Shown in pieces: positions 8,168 through 17,141 of a DNA stretch of 64,000 nucleotides (position 1 is its first letter; the number at the start of each line of letters is the position of its first letter). The stretch covers positions 217,070 to 281,069 of the forward strand of contig JAFXSC010000018.1 in NCBI GenBank assembly GCA_017525915.1, written 5' to 3'. The stretch is from Ruminococcus sp. (GTDB lineage Bacteria; Bacillota; Clostridia; Oscillospirales; Ruminococcaceae). The notes beneath the pieces are model-generated. The model saw only the letters and a list, made by a program, of their open reading frames with translations, made no database searches and had not been told where the DNA came from. Position numbers and translations under genes: made by a program.

Positions 8168-9178
8168 GTGAAGCTCGTTTCAGTTGTTGTGCCGTGCTAT
8201 AATGAGCAGGAGGTACTTCCGATGTTCTATGACGAGATTACAAAGGTCACAGGACAGATGATGAAGGATTTTCCCGAACTCACCTTTGAGTATCTCTTTA
8301 TCAACGACGGCTCAAAGGACAATACCCTCGAGATACTGCGCTCTCTCGCCCTGAAGGACGAAAGAGTGAGATATATTTCGTTTTCAAGAAATTTCGGCAA
8401 GGAGTCTGGTATGTTTGCCGGTCTGGAGAATGCCAAGGGCGACTACGTTGTCGTTATGGACGCCGACCTCCAGCACCCACCGGCTTTCCTGCCCGAGATG
8501 TACAGCTACGTCAGGGACGGCGAGTACGACTGCGCTACAACGCGCCGCGTGAGCCGTAAGGGCGAATCAAAGATACGTTCCTGGTTCGCAAGGAAATTCT
8601 ACAAGATAATGAACAAGATATCCCAGACAGAGATCGTTGACGGCGCTCAGGACTTCCGTTTCATGAGCCGCCAGATGGTAGATGCGATACTTGATATGAC
8701 CGAGTACAACCGCTTCTCCAAGGGCATTTTCAGCTGGGTAGGCTTCAACACAAGGTACATAGAATACGAGAACGTTGAGCGTCCGGCAGGCACTTCATCA
8801 TGGTCGTTCTGGGGACTTTTCAAGTATTCCCTCGAGGGCATCATGGCGTTCTCGACAGCCCCGCTTGTTATTTCCTCGCTGCTGGGCATACTGAGCTGCT
8901 TCACAGCTTTCGTACTCATGATAATAACAGTTATAAAGACGATCGCTTTCGGCGAGGATGTTGCCGGTTATCCGACGATAGTCTGCATAATCTTCCTGCT
9001 CAGCGGCCTGCAGCTCCTCTGCACCGGTATCCTCGGACAGTACCTCTCGAAAACATACCTCGAGACCAAACACCGTCCGATATATATTTCCAAGGAGACC
9101 GCTGAGAGCTACCGCGAAAAAAAGAACGGCAAGCCTGAGGAAAAGAAGGTCTCCGATGAGGCGGAAGAGAACAAATAA
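8168..9178 (+). CDS. family 2 glycosyltransferase, DPM1/GtrB-like, with two C-terminal membrane helices
   Basis: A 336-residue enzyme with an N-terminal GT-A domain (VVVPCYNEQEVLP at the start, DGSKDNT, and a DAD metal/nucleotide motif in VVMDADLQHPP near residue 97) and two C-terminal transmembrane helices (about 230-255 and 265-290). This is the architecture of polyprenyl-phosphate hexose synthases such as GtrB or YkcC. It likely moves a sugar from a nucleotide donor to undecaprenyl phosphate at the inner membrane face. The start is GTG at 8168 with AGGAGG 6 bp upstream. The next gene begins 18 bp downstream. The sugar and the final acceptor are unknown, and no flippase or second glycosyltransferase is adjacent. 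Confidence 0.85.
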   Translation: MKLVSVVVPCYNEQEVLPMFYDEITKVTGQMMKDFPELTFEYLFINDGSKDNTLEILRSLALKDERVRYISFSRNFGKESGMFAGLENAKGDYVVVMDADLQHPPAFLPEMYSYVRDGEYDCATTRRVSRKGESKIRSWFARKFYKIMNKISQTEIVDGAQDFRFMSRQMVDAILDMTEYNRFSKGIFSWVGFNTRYIEYENVERPAGTSSWSFWGLFKYSLEGIMAFSTAPLVISSLLGILSCFTAFVLMIITVIKTIAFGEDVAGYPTIVCIIFLLSGLQLLCTGILGQYLSKTYLETKHRPIYISKETAESYREKKNGKPEEKKVSDEAEENK

Positions 9179-9196
9179 CCCGGAGGTGCTTCTCCC

Positions 9197-10327
9197 TTGA
9201 ACAAGCATATGAGACTTGTGGCGTCCCTGCTGTTTATAGTGGTCATACTCCTCGCGATAGCGATAACAAAGTTCTACTCGGATACGAGCAAGAATACATC
9301 GCGGAACTCGGCACAGACCGATATCGAGCGCAGGCTCGGCTCTGACAGCGCAGGCAACCGCATCTTCGAGGACAGCGCCGGAAATTACGGAGTGCTCGAC
9401 TCCAGCGACCGCGTGATAGTCCCTGCCGAATGGCTCGAGCTGAGTTTTGCAGGTGAGGGACGGTGCATCGCTGCAAAGCGTATCAGCGGAAAGGTGCTGA
9501 GAGGCTGCGTGGACTATGAGGGAAACATTGACGTACCGTTCATATACCGCAGTATAACGCCGTTCAGGAGCGGAGAACAGACGCTTTATATAGCCGAATC
9601 CGGCATTGACAGCTCGTTCGTGGTCTACGATAAGGACTTTTCACCGTTTTTCCGGAATGTCTGGAGTGAATGCAGCATCTCGGGAAACGAAATGCTGCTG
9701 AAATGCGACGATGGGACTTATCTGTACGAAACACGAAGCGACGGCCTGCGTATGAAGGAGGCTGAGCTGACCTGTAAGGCTCTCGGCTGCGAAAACAGGC
9801 TGACTGTCAAGAGCCAGCTCATTCTCGATAAGCTTGATCCCGAATTGCTCCGGTATATAGTTTCGGCTGCCGGGAAATACCTCGGCTTTGCCTATACAGG
9901 CGACGGCAGCTACATCTCAGAGGTAAGGACGGGCGGAAGACCTGCCTTCACCAAGCTTTTCCCCGAGGACAAGCGTATCATTGACAAAAAGCTTCTCGGC
10001 ATCGAGGAGATATTCATGTATTCATCAGGCTCTGACAACGGTATCCCGGTGCTTTCCGTCGGAATACTGGCAAAGACAGAGATAAAGTATAAAACTGACG
10101 GCAGCGACAAGCCGGAGGTGCTCACCGACTCATACCGCTGCACGGTCAAGTTCAGCGGTACGACAGGAAGTGATATCACAGCGCTTTCCGGCAGCTTTGA
10201 GCTTGCCGAGCCGAAATATCCCGAGCCGGAGCAGCAGTCTGCACGGCAGCCGGACGCTCCGGGTGAGACAGAGGCACAATTCGAGCCGCCTGTAAATAAC
10301 GGTCAGGGAGACGATGACTATGAATAA
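9197..10327 (+). CDS. membrane-anchored WG-repeat-like protein
   Basis: 376 residues. An N-terminal hydrophobic anchor (about residues 6-24) precedes an extracytoplasmic region with WG/KWG-like repeats (NYGVLDSSDRVIVPAEW and a CVDYEGNIDVPFIY copy, about 65-130). The C-terminal half is unrecognised and ends in a Pro/Glu/Gln-rich tail. WG repeats are beta-propeller-like units of unknown role in surface proteins. The start is TTG at 9197 with CGGAGGTG at 9181-9188. It overlaps the next lipoprotein gene by 8 bp and follows the glycosyltransferase gene by 18 bp, so the three look co-expressed. Function unknown. Confidence 0.65.
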   Translation: MNKHMRLVASLLFIVVILLAIAITKFYSDTSKNTSRNSAQTDIERRLGSDSAGNRIFEDSAGNYGVLDSSDRVIVPAEWLELSFAGEGRCIAAKRISGKVLRGCVDYEGNIDVPFIYRSITPFRSGEQTLYIAESGIDSSFVVYDKDFSPFFRNVWSECSISGNEMLLKCDDGTYLYETRSDGLRMKEAELTCKALGCENRLTVKSQLILDKLDPELLRYIVSAAGKYLGFAYTGDGSYISEVRTGGRPAFTKLFPEDKRIIDKKLLGIEEIFMYSSGSDNGIPVLSVGILAKTEIKYKTDGSDKPEVLTDSYRCTVKFSGTTGSDITALSGSFELAEPKYPEPEQQSARQPDAPGETEAQFEPPVNNGQGDDDYE

Positions 10328-11096
10328 AAAAGCAGTGATCATTCCTGTTCTGGCGGCTGCAATGGCGCTGAGCGCCTGCGGACAGCTTGACCAGCCGGAG
10401 GATAAAGCAAACGGCGCTTCCGGGACTTCTTTTGCAGATCCCGGCACTTCCGGAACGCTCGCCGAAGACACCTCCGTTACAGAGGAAGATACTTCAGCGG
10501 AGACTTCTGAGACAACAACAGCAGCTCCGGAAACGTCTGAGGTCACAACGGCTGCCGGATACGAGACGGTGACAGTTCCGGCTGACAGCGGAGAACACAA
10601 TATTATCCCCGGCATTGAACTGGGGGATATGAAGGACGATGTGCTTGCAAAATTCGGCACGTTCGGCAGAAAGGTAGAAAATTCAGCCAAGCCTTCAACG
10701 AGCTACAGCTACTATATTGACGGGCTCGGGCTTTTCGGTGCCGATATGAAGGGCGAGATGTTCTTTGAATTCGCCGACAGGACAGGCGAGCTCATCTGCT
10801 ACGGCTACGAGCTCGGCGGTGTGCCTTCCGGCGACGGGATCACTTATCCCTGCTCGCACGATGAGCTTGAAAGCGCCTACGGCAAGGTCACGGAAAAGCT
10901 TGCTGAGTGGTACGGCGGTGAGCCGGAGACTGAAAACGATATCGGCGTCGAAGCACAGTATACAGCAGTGCTGGACGACACCTCGGAGATATGGGCTGTC
11001 TACGGCACAGACCTCTGGGGCGAGGGGACAGGAATTAACGCGGTCATCTTCTCCCGTTCCGTATCGGAGGAGAAACTGAGAAAGATATTATATTAA
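10320..11096 (+). CDS. lipoprotein of unknown function
   Basis: 258 residues from the ATG at 10320, which has AGGGAG 9 bp upstream; an ATG two codons earlier sits too close to that site. The signal peptide ends in a lipobox (ALSAC), then a Ser/Thr/Glu-rich linker (about 25-85), then a globular domain of about 170 residues starting near the IIPGIELGDMKDDVLAKFG segment. That segment resembles the beginning of small repeat domains in other Firmicute lipoproteins, but I cannot name the family. The gene starts inside the end of the WG-repeat gene and is followed 13 bp later by purE, so it appears to be transcribed into the purine genes. Confidence 0.65.
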   Translation: MNKKAVIIPVLAAAMALSACGQLDQPEDKANGASGTSFADPGTSGTLAEDTSVTEEDTSAETSETTTAAPETSEVTTAAGYETVTVPADSGEHNIIPGIELGDMKDDVLAKFGTFGRKVENSAKPSTSYSYYIDGLGLFGADMKGEMFFEFADRTGELICYGYELGGVPSGDGITYPCSHDELESAYGKVTEKLAEWYGGEPETENDIGVEAQYTAVLDDTSEIWAVYGTDLWGEGTGINAVIFSRSVSEEKLRKILY

Positions 11097-11109
11097 GGAG
11101 AATAGAAAA

Positions 11110-11610
11110 ATGGCAAAGAAAGTTGCAGTTATCATGGGAAGCGACAGTGACTTCCCGGTAGTTAAATCGGCCCTCACGGAGCTGAAAAAGTACGGCGTTG
11201 AGTTCGAGTGCAGAGTTATGAGCGCTCACAGAACTCCCGCAGAGGCTTGTGAATTTGCTTCAAACGCAAGAGCAAACGGCTTCGGTGCTATAATCTGTGC
11301 CGCCGGCATGGCAGCTCACCTTGCAGGCGTAGTTGCAGGTCACACCACACTTCCCGTTATCGGTATCCCGATGAAATCCAAGGCTCTCGAGGGTATGGAT
11401 GCTCTCCTCGCAACAGTCATGATGCCCCCCGGAGTACCGGTAGCGACTGTCGGTATAGACAGCGCAAAGAATGCGGCTGTCCTCGCAGTACAGATGCTCT
11501 CGCTTGCTGACGATGAGCTTGCTGAGAAGCTTGCCGCTGAGAAGAAGGCAATGGCAGAGGGTGTTATCGCCAAGGACAAGGCTCTCCAGGAGCAGATAGC
11601 CGCGCTCTGA
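11110..11610 (+). CDS. purE: PurE, N5-CAIR mutase (class I)
   Basis: Catalyses conversion of N5-carboxyaminoimidazole ribonucleotide to CAIR in purine biosynthesis. 166 residues, typical for class I PurE. The N-terminal MGSDSDFPV and the SAHRTP motif, with its catalytic His, are intact, as is GMAAHLAGVVA. AAGGAG lies 8 bp before the ATG. The stop overlaps the start of the HAD phosphatase gene (ATGA). No purK is seen, so the carboxylated substrate must come from elsewhere or form from bicarbonate. Confidence 0.97.
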   Translation: MAKKVAVIMGSDSDFPVVKSALTELKKYGVEFECRVMSAHRTPAEACEFASNARANGFGAIICAAGMAAHLAGVVAGHTTLPVIGIPMKSKALEGMDALLATVMMPPGVPVATVGIDSAKNAAVLAVQMLSLADDELAEKLAAEKKAMAEGVIAKDKALQEQIAAL

Positions 11611-12257
11611 TGAAGGCTTACAGGTACCTTTTCTTCGACCTTGACGGCACTCTCACCGATTCCCGGGAGGGTATAATAAACTGTCTTGTGTACGCCCTGG
11701 AACAGATGGGCTTTGATATCCCGGAGGACAAGGACAAGTTCCTTGGTCCGTCATTGTACCAGTCGTTCGCAGAGTTCTGCGGCATGGACGATGAGCAGGT
11801 GGAAAGGGCAGTGAAGCTCTTCCGCGGAAGATATTCCGTTACCGGACTGTTCGAGAACAGGGTGTATGACGGTATACCTGAAATGCTTGAACGCCTGAAA
11901 AACGGCGGAAAAGAGCTCTTTGTCGCAACAAGCAAGCCACAGCCCTATGCCGTCAGGATACTGGAAAAGTTTGGCCTTGCACACTACTTCCGCTTTATCG
12001 GCGGAGCTGACATAAACGGCACCCGCAACCGCAAGCAGGAGGTAATAGAATACGTCCTCGCTGAATCAGGAATAGCGGACAGGGAAAGCGTCCTAATGAT
12101 AGGCGACCGCCGTCAGGACGTCCTCGGCGCCCATGATACAGGGCTCGATTGTCTGGGCATACTGTGGGGCTACGGCCCGGAGGAGGAGCTTCTTGAAGCA
12201 GGTGCGGACTATATCGCACATACACCGCAGGCAGCTGCTGATATGCTGCTCGGATAA
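11610..12257 (+). CDS. HAD-family phosphatase (phosphoglycolate phosphatase-like)
   Basis: 215 residues of the HAD superfamily, subclass IA. Motif I is FFDLDGTLTDS near residue 8, motif II VATSKPQP, and motif IV MIGDRRQDVLGA, with an alpha-helical cap between motifs I and II. It should hydrolyse a small phosphomonoester; phosphoglycolate, pyrophosphate or a nucleotide monophosphate are all possible. The start overlaps the purE stop codon, which implies coupling to the purine operon. A role in purine nucleotide salvage or housecleaning is an inference from position only. Confidence 0.85.
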   Translation: MKAYRYLFFDLDGTLTDSREGIINCLVYALEQMGFDIPEDKDKFLGPSLYQSFAEFCGMDDEQVERAVKLFRGRYSVTGLFENRVYDGIPEMLERLKNGGKELFVATSKPQPYAVRILEKFGLAHYFRFIGGADINGTRNRKQEVIEYVLAESGIADRESVLMIGDRRQDVLGAHDTGLDCLGILWGYGPEEELLEAGADYIAHTPQAAADMLLG

Positions 12258-12327
12258 CAAGCTTACAATTTCCGCAAAAGCGGAGTTGCATATACATCAT
12301 TTATAATTCTCAAGGAGGAATTTCAAA

Positions 12328-13047
12328 ATGGCAAACATTGAAAAGAAGGAACAGCTCTATGAGGGCAAGGCTAAGAAGGTCTTCGCTACAAACGACCCTA
12401 ACCTCGTTATCGTTGACTACAAGGACGATGCGACAGCTTTCAACGGCGAAAAGAAGGGAACTATCTCAGGTAAGGGCGTTATCAACAACAAGATGACAAA
12501 CTTCATGTTCAAGATGCTCGAAAAGGAAGGCGTTCCCACTCATCTCGTAGAGGAGATCAGCGACCGTGAGACTATCGTAAAGAAGGTCTCTATCGTTCCC
12601 CTTGAGGTCATTATCAGAAACGTTGCAGCCGGCAGCTTCTCAAAGAGAATGGGCGTTGAGGAAGGAAAGAAGCTTCTCTGCCCGATACTCGAATTCAGCT
12701 ACAAGAACGACGATCTCGGCGATCCCTTCATCAATGATTACTATGCTCTCGCTCTCGGTATCGCTACAAAGGAAGATATCGACACTATCGCAAAGTATGC
12801 CTTCAAGGTAAATGAGTTCATGGTGAAGTTCTTCAAGGGTCTGAATATCGACCTCATTGACTTCAAGATAGAGTTCGGCAAGACCGCAGACGGCACTATC
12901 ATCCTCGCTGACGAGATCTCTCCCGATACCTGCCGTTTCTGGGATTCCACCACACACGAAAAGCTCGACAAGGACCGTTTCCGTCGTGATATGGGCGGCG
13001 TTGAAGAAGCTTATCAGGAAATCATGAAGAGACTTATGGGAGAATGA
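12328..13047 (+). CDS. purC: PurC, SAICAR synthetase
   Basis: Joins CAIR to aspartate using ATP to give SAICAR. 239 residues, the usual bacterial length. It begins with the family's [11 protein letters not shown] segment and has the [20 protein letters not shown] and [12 protein letters not shown] motifs that form the nucleotide and substrate sites. AAGGAGG precedes the ATG by 7 bp. The 70-bp gap upstream has a small TCCGC/GCGGA hairpin (12271-12284) and a TATAAT (12302-12307) without a good -35. The purF-like gene begins 3 bp after the stop. Confidence 0.97.
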   Translation: MANIEKKEQLYEGKAKKVFATNDPNLVIVDYKDDATAFNGEKKGTISGKGVINNKMTNFMFKMLEKEGVPTHLVEEISDRETIVKKVSIVPLEVIIRNVAAGSFSKRMGVEEGKKLLCPILEFSYKNDDLGDPFINDYYALALGIATKEDIDTIAKYAFKVNEFMVKFFKGLNIDLIDFKIEFGKTADGTIILADEISPDTCRFWDSTTHEKLDKDRFRRDMGGVEEAYQEIMKRLMGE

Positions 13048-13050
13048 TCT

Positions 13051-14475
13051 ATGGGCGGATTTTTCGGTGCAGCTTCCAAAAATGACTGCGTTACTGACGT
13101 ATTCTTCGGCACGGACTACCACTCACACCTCGGCACCCGCCGCGGCGGTATGACCTCATGGTCGGAGGAATGCGGCTTCCAGAGAAATATCCACAGTATA
13201 GAGAACTCCCCGTTCAGGACAAAGTTCGAGAACGATGTTGTAAATATGCGCGGAAGGCTCTGTATCGGCTGCATCAGCGATACAGACCCCCAGCCTATCC
13301 TTGTCCGCTCAAAAATGGGACTGTATGCGGTATGTTCAGTCGGCATAATCCGCAACGCTGAGGCTCTTGTGAATGAGCTGCTCGAAAGCGGCTGTGCAAA
13401 CTTCGAGGCTATGAGCAGCGGAAATATCAATTCCGGCGACCTCATCGGCGCACTCATTGCCCAGAAGGACAATTTTGTTGACGGCATACGCTACGCTCAG
13501 AGCAAGATAGAAGGCACAATGTCGCTCATCATACTCACAAAGGAGAACATCATCGCTGCACGCGACCAGTTCGGAAGACTGCCCATAATCATCGGCAAGC
13601 GCAGCGACGGCTTCTGCCTTTCCACTGAATCCTTCGCCTTCCAGAAGCTCGGCTATACTACATACAAGGAACTTGAGGCAGGCGAGATAGTCCAGATAGA
13701 TTCTGACGAGTGCAGACAGCTCAGCCCCGGAGACCCCTCCAAGATGAAGATATGCACCTTCCTCTGGACCTACTACGGCTACCCGAACGCGGTCTATGAG
13801 GGCGTGAACGTTGAAGTTATGCGTACCCGCAACGGCGAGATAATGGCTGAGAACGATATCAAGGCAGGAAAGCTCCCCGATGTTGACTATGTATGCGGCG
13901 TTCCGGATTCCGGCACACCCCACGCTATCGGCTACGCAAACCGCAGCGGCATCCCCTTCGCAAGACCGTTCATCAAGTACACTCCCACATGGCCGAGAAG
14001 CTTCATGCCTACCAACCAGAGCATGAGAAATCAGGTCGCAAAGATGAAGCTCATACCCGTTCACGAGCTCATCGAGGGAAAGAAGCTCCTGTTCGTTGAC
14101 GACTCTATCGTCCGCGGCACACAGATGCGCGAGACGGTCGAGTTCCTCTATGAGAACGGCGCAAAGGAAGTACATATGAGAAGTGCCTGTCCGCCTATAA
14201 TGTACGGCTGCAAGTACCTCAACTTCTCGCGCAGCCACTCCGAGCTTGAGCTTATCGCAAGACAGATAATCGACGAGTTCGAGGGCGCTGAAGGCGTCAA
14301 GTACCTCGCTGAGTACAGCGATACCAATACCGAAAGAGGAAAGCGTATGCGTGACGAGATATGCCGCCGCCTGAAGCTCACCTCGCTGGAGTTCCAGTCG
14401 CTTCCCGGAAAGGTACAGGCTGTGGGACTTCCCGAATGCAATCTCTGCACCTACTGCTGGAGCGGAAACGAATAA
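13051..14475 (+). CDS. purF: PurF-like amidophosphoribosyltransferase with degenerate glutaminase site
   Basis: 474 residues, located where purF is expected. The C-terminal phosphoribosyltransferase half is intact (KLLFVDDSIVRGTQMRE PRPP loop) and the iron-sulfur type cysteines are kept (SACPPIMYGC and the C-terminal CNLCTYCW). The N-terminus, however, reads MGGFFG, where classical PurF has Cys as residue 2 (MCGVFG-like), so the Ntn nucleophile is replaced by Gly. The usual HNGN oxyanion/glutamine-site motif is also not recognisable around residues 95-105. By established class II amidotransferase chemistry, glutamine hydrolysis should be lost. It may use free ammonia, or take ammonia from a partner. 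I recall similar sequences in Bacteroidetes and Clostridia annotated simply as amidophosphoribosyltransferase. A second, canonical purF may exist elsewhere. Confidence 0.85.
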   Translation: MGGFFGAASKNDCVTDVFFGTDYHSHLGTRRGGMTSWSEECGFQRNIHSIENSPFRTKFENDVVNMRGRLCIGCISDTDPQPILVRSKMGLYAVCSVGIIRNAEALVNELLESGCANFEAMSSGNINSGDLIGALIAQKDNFVDGIRYAQSKIEGTMSLIILTKENIIAARDQFGRLPIIIGKRSDGFCLSTESFAFQKLGYTTYKELEAGEIVQIDSDECRQLSPGDPSKMKICTFLWTYYGYPNAVYEGVNVEVMRTRNGEIMAENDIKAGKLPDVDYVCGVPDSGTPHAIGYANRSGIPFARPFIKYTPTWPRSFMPTNQSMRNQVAKMKLIPVHELIEGKKLLFVDDSIVRGTQMRETVEFLYENGAKEVHMRSACPPIMYGCKYLNFSRSHSELELIARQIIDEFEGAEGVKYLAEYSDTNTERGKRMRDEICRRLKLTSLEFQSLPGKVQAVGLPECNLCTYCWSGNE

Positions 14476-14476
14476 A

Positions 14477-14612
14477 ATTCGGAATGCGGAATGCGGAATG
14501 CGGAATTGTGGTGTCCGCTAAGCGGACTGATCTGAAAAGTATTTACCTGCTTTTGATCTATCACCGTAAGGCGATACCAATAATTCCGAATTCCTAATTC
14601 CTAATTCCGCAT
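14477..14612. repeat. heptad-repeat palindromic intergenic element (copy 2)
   Basis: The left arm (14477-14509) holds about four copies of GGAATGC/GGAATTG. The right arm (14579-14612), read on the other strand, holds GGAATTA-type 7-mers. The core starts GGTGTCC (14510-14516), the same word found in the element at 7901-8046. It separates the purF-like gene from purM, whose own AGGAT-type ribosome binding site follows it. Confidence 0.65.
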
Positions 14613-14634
14613 AAAAAATACGGAGGATTTATTT

Positions 14635-15672
14635 ATGAACAACAGTTTTTCCGAAAGCTACAAGAAGGCAGGCGTTGATGTAACTGCCGGCTACAAGTCA
14701 GTTGAGCTCATGAAGAAGCACATCGCCCGTACAATGATACCCGGCGCTCTTTCCGGAATCGGCGGCTTCGGCGGACTTTTCCAGCTCGATATGACCGGTA
14801 TCAATACGCCCGTTCTCGTTTCCGGAACAGACGGCGTAGGTACAAAGATCAAGATAGCATTTATCCTCGACAAGCACGATACAGTCGGCATCGACTGCGT
14901 TGCAATGTGCGTGAACGACATCATCTGCTGCGGCGCAAAGCCCCAGTTCTTCCTTGATTATATCGCCTGCGGAAAGAATATCCCCGAGAAGATAGCGGAG
15001 ATAGTTTCCGGTGTAGCTGAAGGCTGCGTTCAGGCACAGTGTGCTCTCATCGGCGGTGAGACTGCCGAGCACCCCGGTCTTATGCCTGAGGACGAGTACG
15101 ACCTTGCAGGCTTCTCGGTAGGCGTTGTTGACAAGGACAAGATCCTCCAGCCCGATACCCAGAAGGCAGGCGATGTCCTCATCGCTATCAAGTCCAGCGG
15201 CGTTCACTCCAACGGCTTCTCGCTGGTAAGAAGGGTATTCGACGTAAACGAGAAGAAGCTCGCTATGCACTTTGATGACCTCGGAGCAACTCTCGGCGAG
15301 ACACTTCTCACTCCTACAAGAATATATGTAAAGGCTGTAATGAGCCTTCTTGACGCTGTTAATGTGAAGTCAATCTCCCACATCACAGGCGGCGGCTTCT
15401 ATGAGAATATCCCGCGTTCGCTCCCTTCAAACCTTGCTGCAAAGATCGAGCGCAATGCGGTACAGGTGCTCCCGATATTCGATCTTATCCAGAGAACAGG
15501 CGATATCCCGGAGAGAGATATGTTCAACACCTTCAACATGGGCGTCGGCATGATAGTATCTGTTGACAAGAACGACGCTGACAAGGCAATTGCAGCTATC
15601 AAGGCTGCCGGCGAGGACGCTTATGTTCTCGGCGAACTTGTTGAGTCCGAGGAAGGCGTTATCATTTGTTGA
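14635..15672 (+). CDS. purM: PurM, phosphoribosylformylglycinamidine cyclo-ligase
   Basis: AIR synthetase, which closes the imidazole ring of FGAM using ATP. 345 residues, standard size. Typical features are [17 protein letters not shown] at the start, GGFGGLF, the [13 protein letters not shown] glycine-rich segment, [11 protein letters not shown], and [13 protein letters not shown] near the middle, followed by [12 protein letters not shown]. It follows the palindromic element described at 14477-14612 and has CGGAGGA 8 bp before the ATG. purL, which makes its substrate, is not in the window. Confidence 0.97.
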   Translation: MNNSFSESYKKAGVDVTAGYKSVELMKKHIARTMIPGALSGIGGFGGLFQLDMTGINTPVLVSGTDGVGTKIKIAFILDKHDTVGIDCVAMCVNDIICCGAKPQFFLDYIACGKNIPEKIAEIVSGVAEGCVQAQCALIGGETAEHPGLMPEDEYDLAGFSVGVVDKDKILQPDTQKAGDVLIAIKSSGVHSNGFSLVRRVFDVNEKKLAMHFDDLGATLGETLLTPTRIYVKAVMSLLDAVNVKSISHITGGGFYENIPRSLPSNLAAKIERNAVQVLPIFDLIQRTGDIPERDMFNTFNMGVGMIVSVDKNDADKAIAAIKAAGEDAYVLGELVESEEGVIIC

Positions 15673-15692
15673 TCTGCTGAACCGATTTGTAG

Positions 15693-15714
15693 GGGAGGGC
15701 GCCCTCGCCCTCCC
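15693..15714. repeat. GC-rich palindrome after purM
   Basis: A 9-bp perfect stem GGGAGGGCG/CGCCCTCCC with loop CCCT. No T-tract follows. Confidence 0.55.
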
Positions 15715-15749
15715 TGCCATTGATAAATGTTACTGAGTATTGCACTGAG

Positions 15750-15776
15750 GGACGCCGGGGGCGTGGCCCCCTGCAA
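15750..15776. repeat. GC-rich palindrome before the expansin gene
   Basis: A GGGGGC / GCCCCC type stem around 15757-15772 flanked by GGGACGCC and followed by an A-run on the plus strand. It could act as a terminator for the minus strand only, where no gene ends. It is probably a dispersed palindrome. Confidence 0.4.
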
Positions 15777-15792
15777 AAAAAGCGGTGATGTT

Positions 15793-16671
15793 ATGAAACG
15801 ACGTATATTCAGCTGTATCGCAGCCATTTCACTGGCGGCAGGTATGCTCTCGCTGCCGGCTTTTTCGGCAGGTGAGCCTCTTGACTACATACCTGACGGT
15901 CACGTTGACGTTTTCGACCTCATCAAGGCGAAGCGCAGCGGTGCTTCCGTCTCTGAGATAAAGGCGGTGCAGAACTTCCTTCTCGGAAGGAGTAACGGTT
16001 CGTCAGGTTCGCAGTATGTTCCGGCGGACTATACCGTTGACGAGAGCCTTATCCTTGAACCGAAGGGCACTGTTCACACAGGCGACGGTACGTTCTACGG
16101 CGGCGGATACGAGGGCGGCTGTGCTATGCTCGACCCGGTGTCGCGAGATTACTGGATAGTCGCCATGAACCTCGCCGACTACAACGAGGGACAGCTTGCG
16201 GGCGCTTACATAGAGGTGACTGGTGAGCTCGGAACGATAAATATGCTCGTCACCGACCTTCTGCCGGAGGGCAAGAAGGGCGACCTCGACCTGTATACCG
16301 ACGCATTTCCGCTCATCGCTCCCGTTGAAAAGGGCAGGGTGCCGGTAAGCTGGCACATTATCCCTCTTGACAGCGCTGCGGACGCTCCCGTCTGCTATAA
16401 GTACAAGGAAGGAACGACCGAGTTCTGGTGCGAGATACAGGTGCGGAACCACCGCTATCCCATAACGCGGCTCGAATACCTTGACAAGAACGGCGAATGG
16501 GTCGAGCTGCCGCGTCACAGGTACAACTACTTTGAATCCAATAAAATGGGAGCAGGTCCCTTCACGTTCCGTATCACTGACATTTACGGTCAGCAGATCA
16601 TTGACAGGGACATACCCCTTTCGTATGACGATACTGAGATAATACAGGGACACGTTCAGTTCCCGGAGTAA
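15793..16671 (+). CDS. bacterial expansin (EXLX1/YoaJ type) with dockerin-like N-terminal segment
   Basis: 292 residues from the ATG at 15793, which begins a normal signal peptide (residues 1-26); an in-frame ATG at 15727 would add a non-signal extension. A half-dockerin-like segment (DGHVDVFDLIKAKR, about 35-50) is followed by the two expansin domains: D1, a double-psi barrel with GDGTFYGGGYEGGCA and the acidic VTDLLPEGKKGDLDL segment that matches the Bacillus EXLX1 Asp residues, and D2 (CBM63-like) ending in GHVQFPE exactly like the Bacillus protein. Expansins loosen cellulose and hemicellulose networks without hydrolysis. It lies between purM and purN; co-transcription with purine genes is implied by spacing but its reason is unclear. 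Confidence 0.9.
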   Translation: MKRRIFSCIAAISLAAGMLSLPAFSAGEPLDYIPDGHVDVFDLIKAKRSGASVSEIKAVQNFLLGRSNGSSGSQYVPADYTVDESLILEPKGTVHTGDGTFYGGGYEGGCAMLDPVSRDYWIVAMNLADYNEGQLAGAYIEVTGELGTINMLVTDLLPEGKKGDLDLYTDAFPLIAPVEKGRVPVSWHIIPLDSAADAPVCYKYKEGTTEFWCEIQVRNHRYPITRLEYLDKNGEWVELPRHRYNYFESNKMGAGPFTFRITDIYGQQIIDRDIPLSYDDTEIIQGHVQFPE

Positions 16672-16675
16672 TGAT

Positions 16676-17131
16676 ATGAAAGTCGAAAGAATAGATATGA
16701 TATGGGCTGCCGTATCAATGATAATAGTCGCGGTCTCATACCGGAAAAGGGCGCTCCCGTTCGGCATACTGCTGATATATCTGCTGATGGCCGCTCTTTT
16801 TGCCTATCATATATGGAAGAAGAAAAAGAGTCTCGGCAACGGTATCCCCGTTATCGGAAAGATAGTCGATTATCACACCTCCCAGAAGCTCAGGGGAAGC
16901 TTTCCGGTCGTTACCTACACGACTGAGAGCGGACGCGAGATTACTTCGGTGTATTCTGTTGAGGAACGCACGCCGGAGTATGAGATAGGCGATGAAAAGA
17001 TGATCTGCTACGACCCCGAGGACCCTATGATGTTCTACTTTGTGGGACGCGAGGACGAGATGACGAGGGACTACTTCCGGTTCATGCTCTACGGCGCCCC
17101 GATAGCTTTTATAATGCTCATGTTCATGTGA
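16676..17131 (+). CDS. DUF3592-like membrane protein
   Basis: 151 residues with two N-terminal hydrophobic segments (about 8-25 and 28-46), a beta-rich soluble middle (VIGKIVDYHTSQK...FPVVTYTTESGRE, about 58-125) and a C-terminal helix. This hydrophobic-soluble-hydrophobic plan with a YDPEDP segment is the DUF3592 pattern. The start lies 4 bp after the expansin stop, with GGAG just upstream. It forms a pair with the next gene, which has the same layout but little identity. Function unknown. Confidence 0.65.
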   Translation: MKVERIDMIWAAVSMIIVAVSYRKRALPFGILLIYLLMAALFAYHIWKKKKSLGNGIPVIGKIVDYHTSQKLRGSFPVVTYTTESGREITSVYSVEERTPEYEIGDEKMICYDPEDPMMFYFVGREDEMTRDYFRFMLYGAPIAFIMLMFM

Positions 17132-17141
17132 GGGAAACTTT

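Noticed and set aside
13336-14238. A 300-codon minus-strand frame over the purF-like gene
   Set aside because: Same reason: the plus-strand protein is a recognisable enzyme and the minus frame shows no domain and no ribosome binding site.
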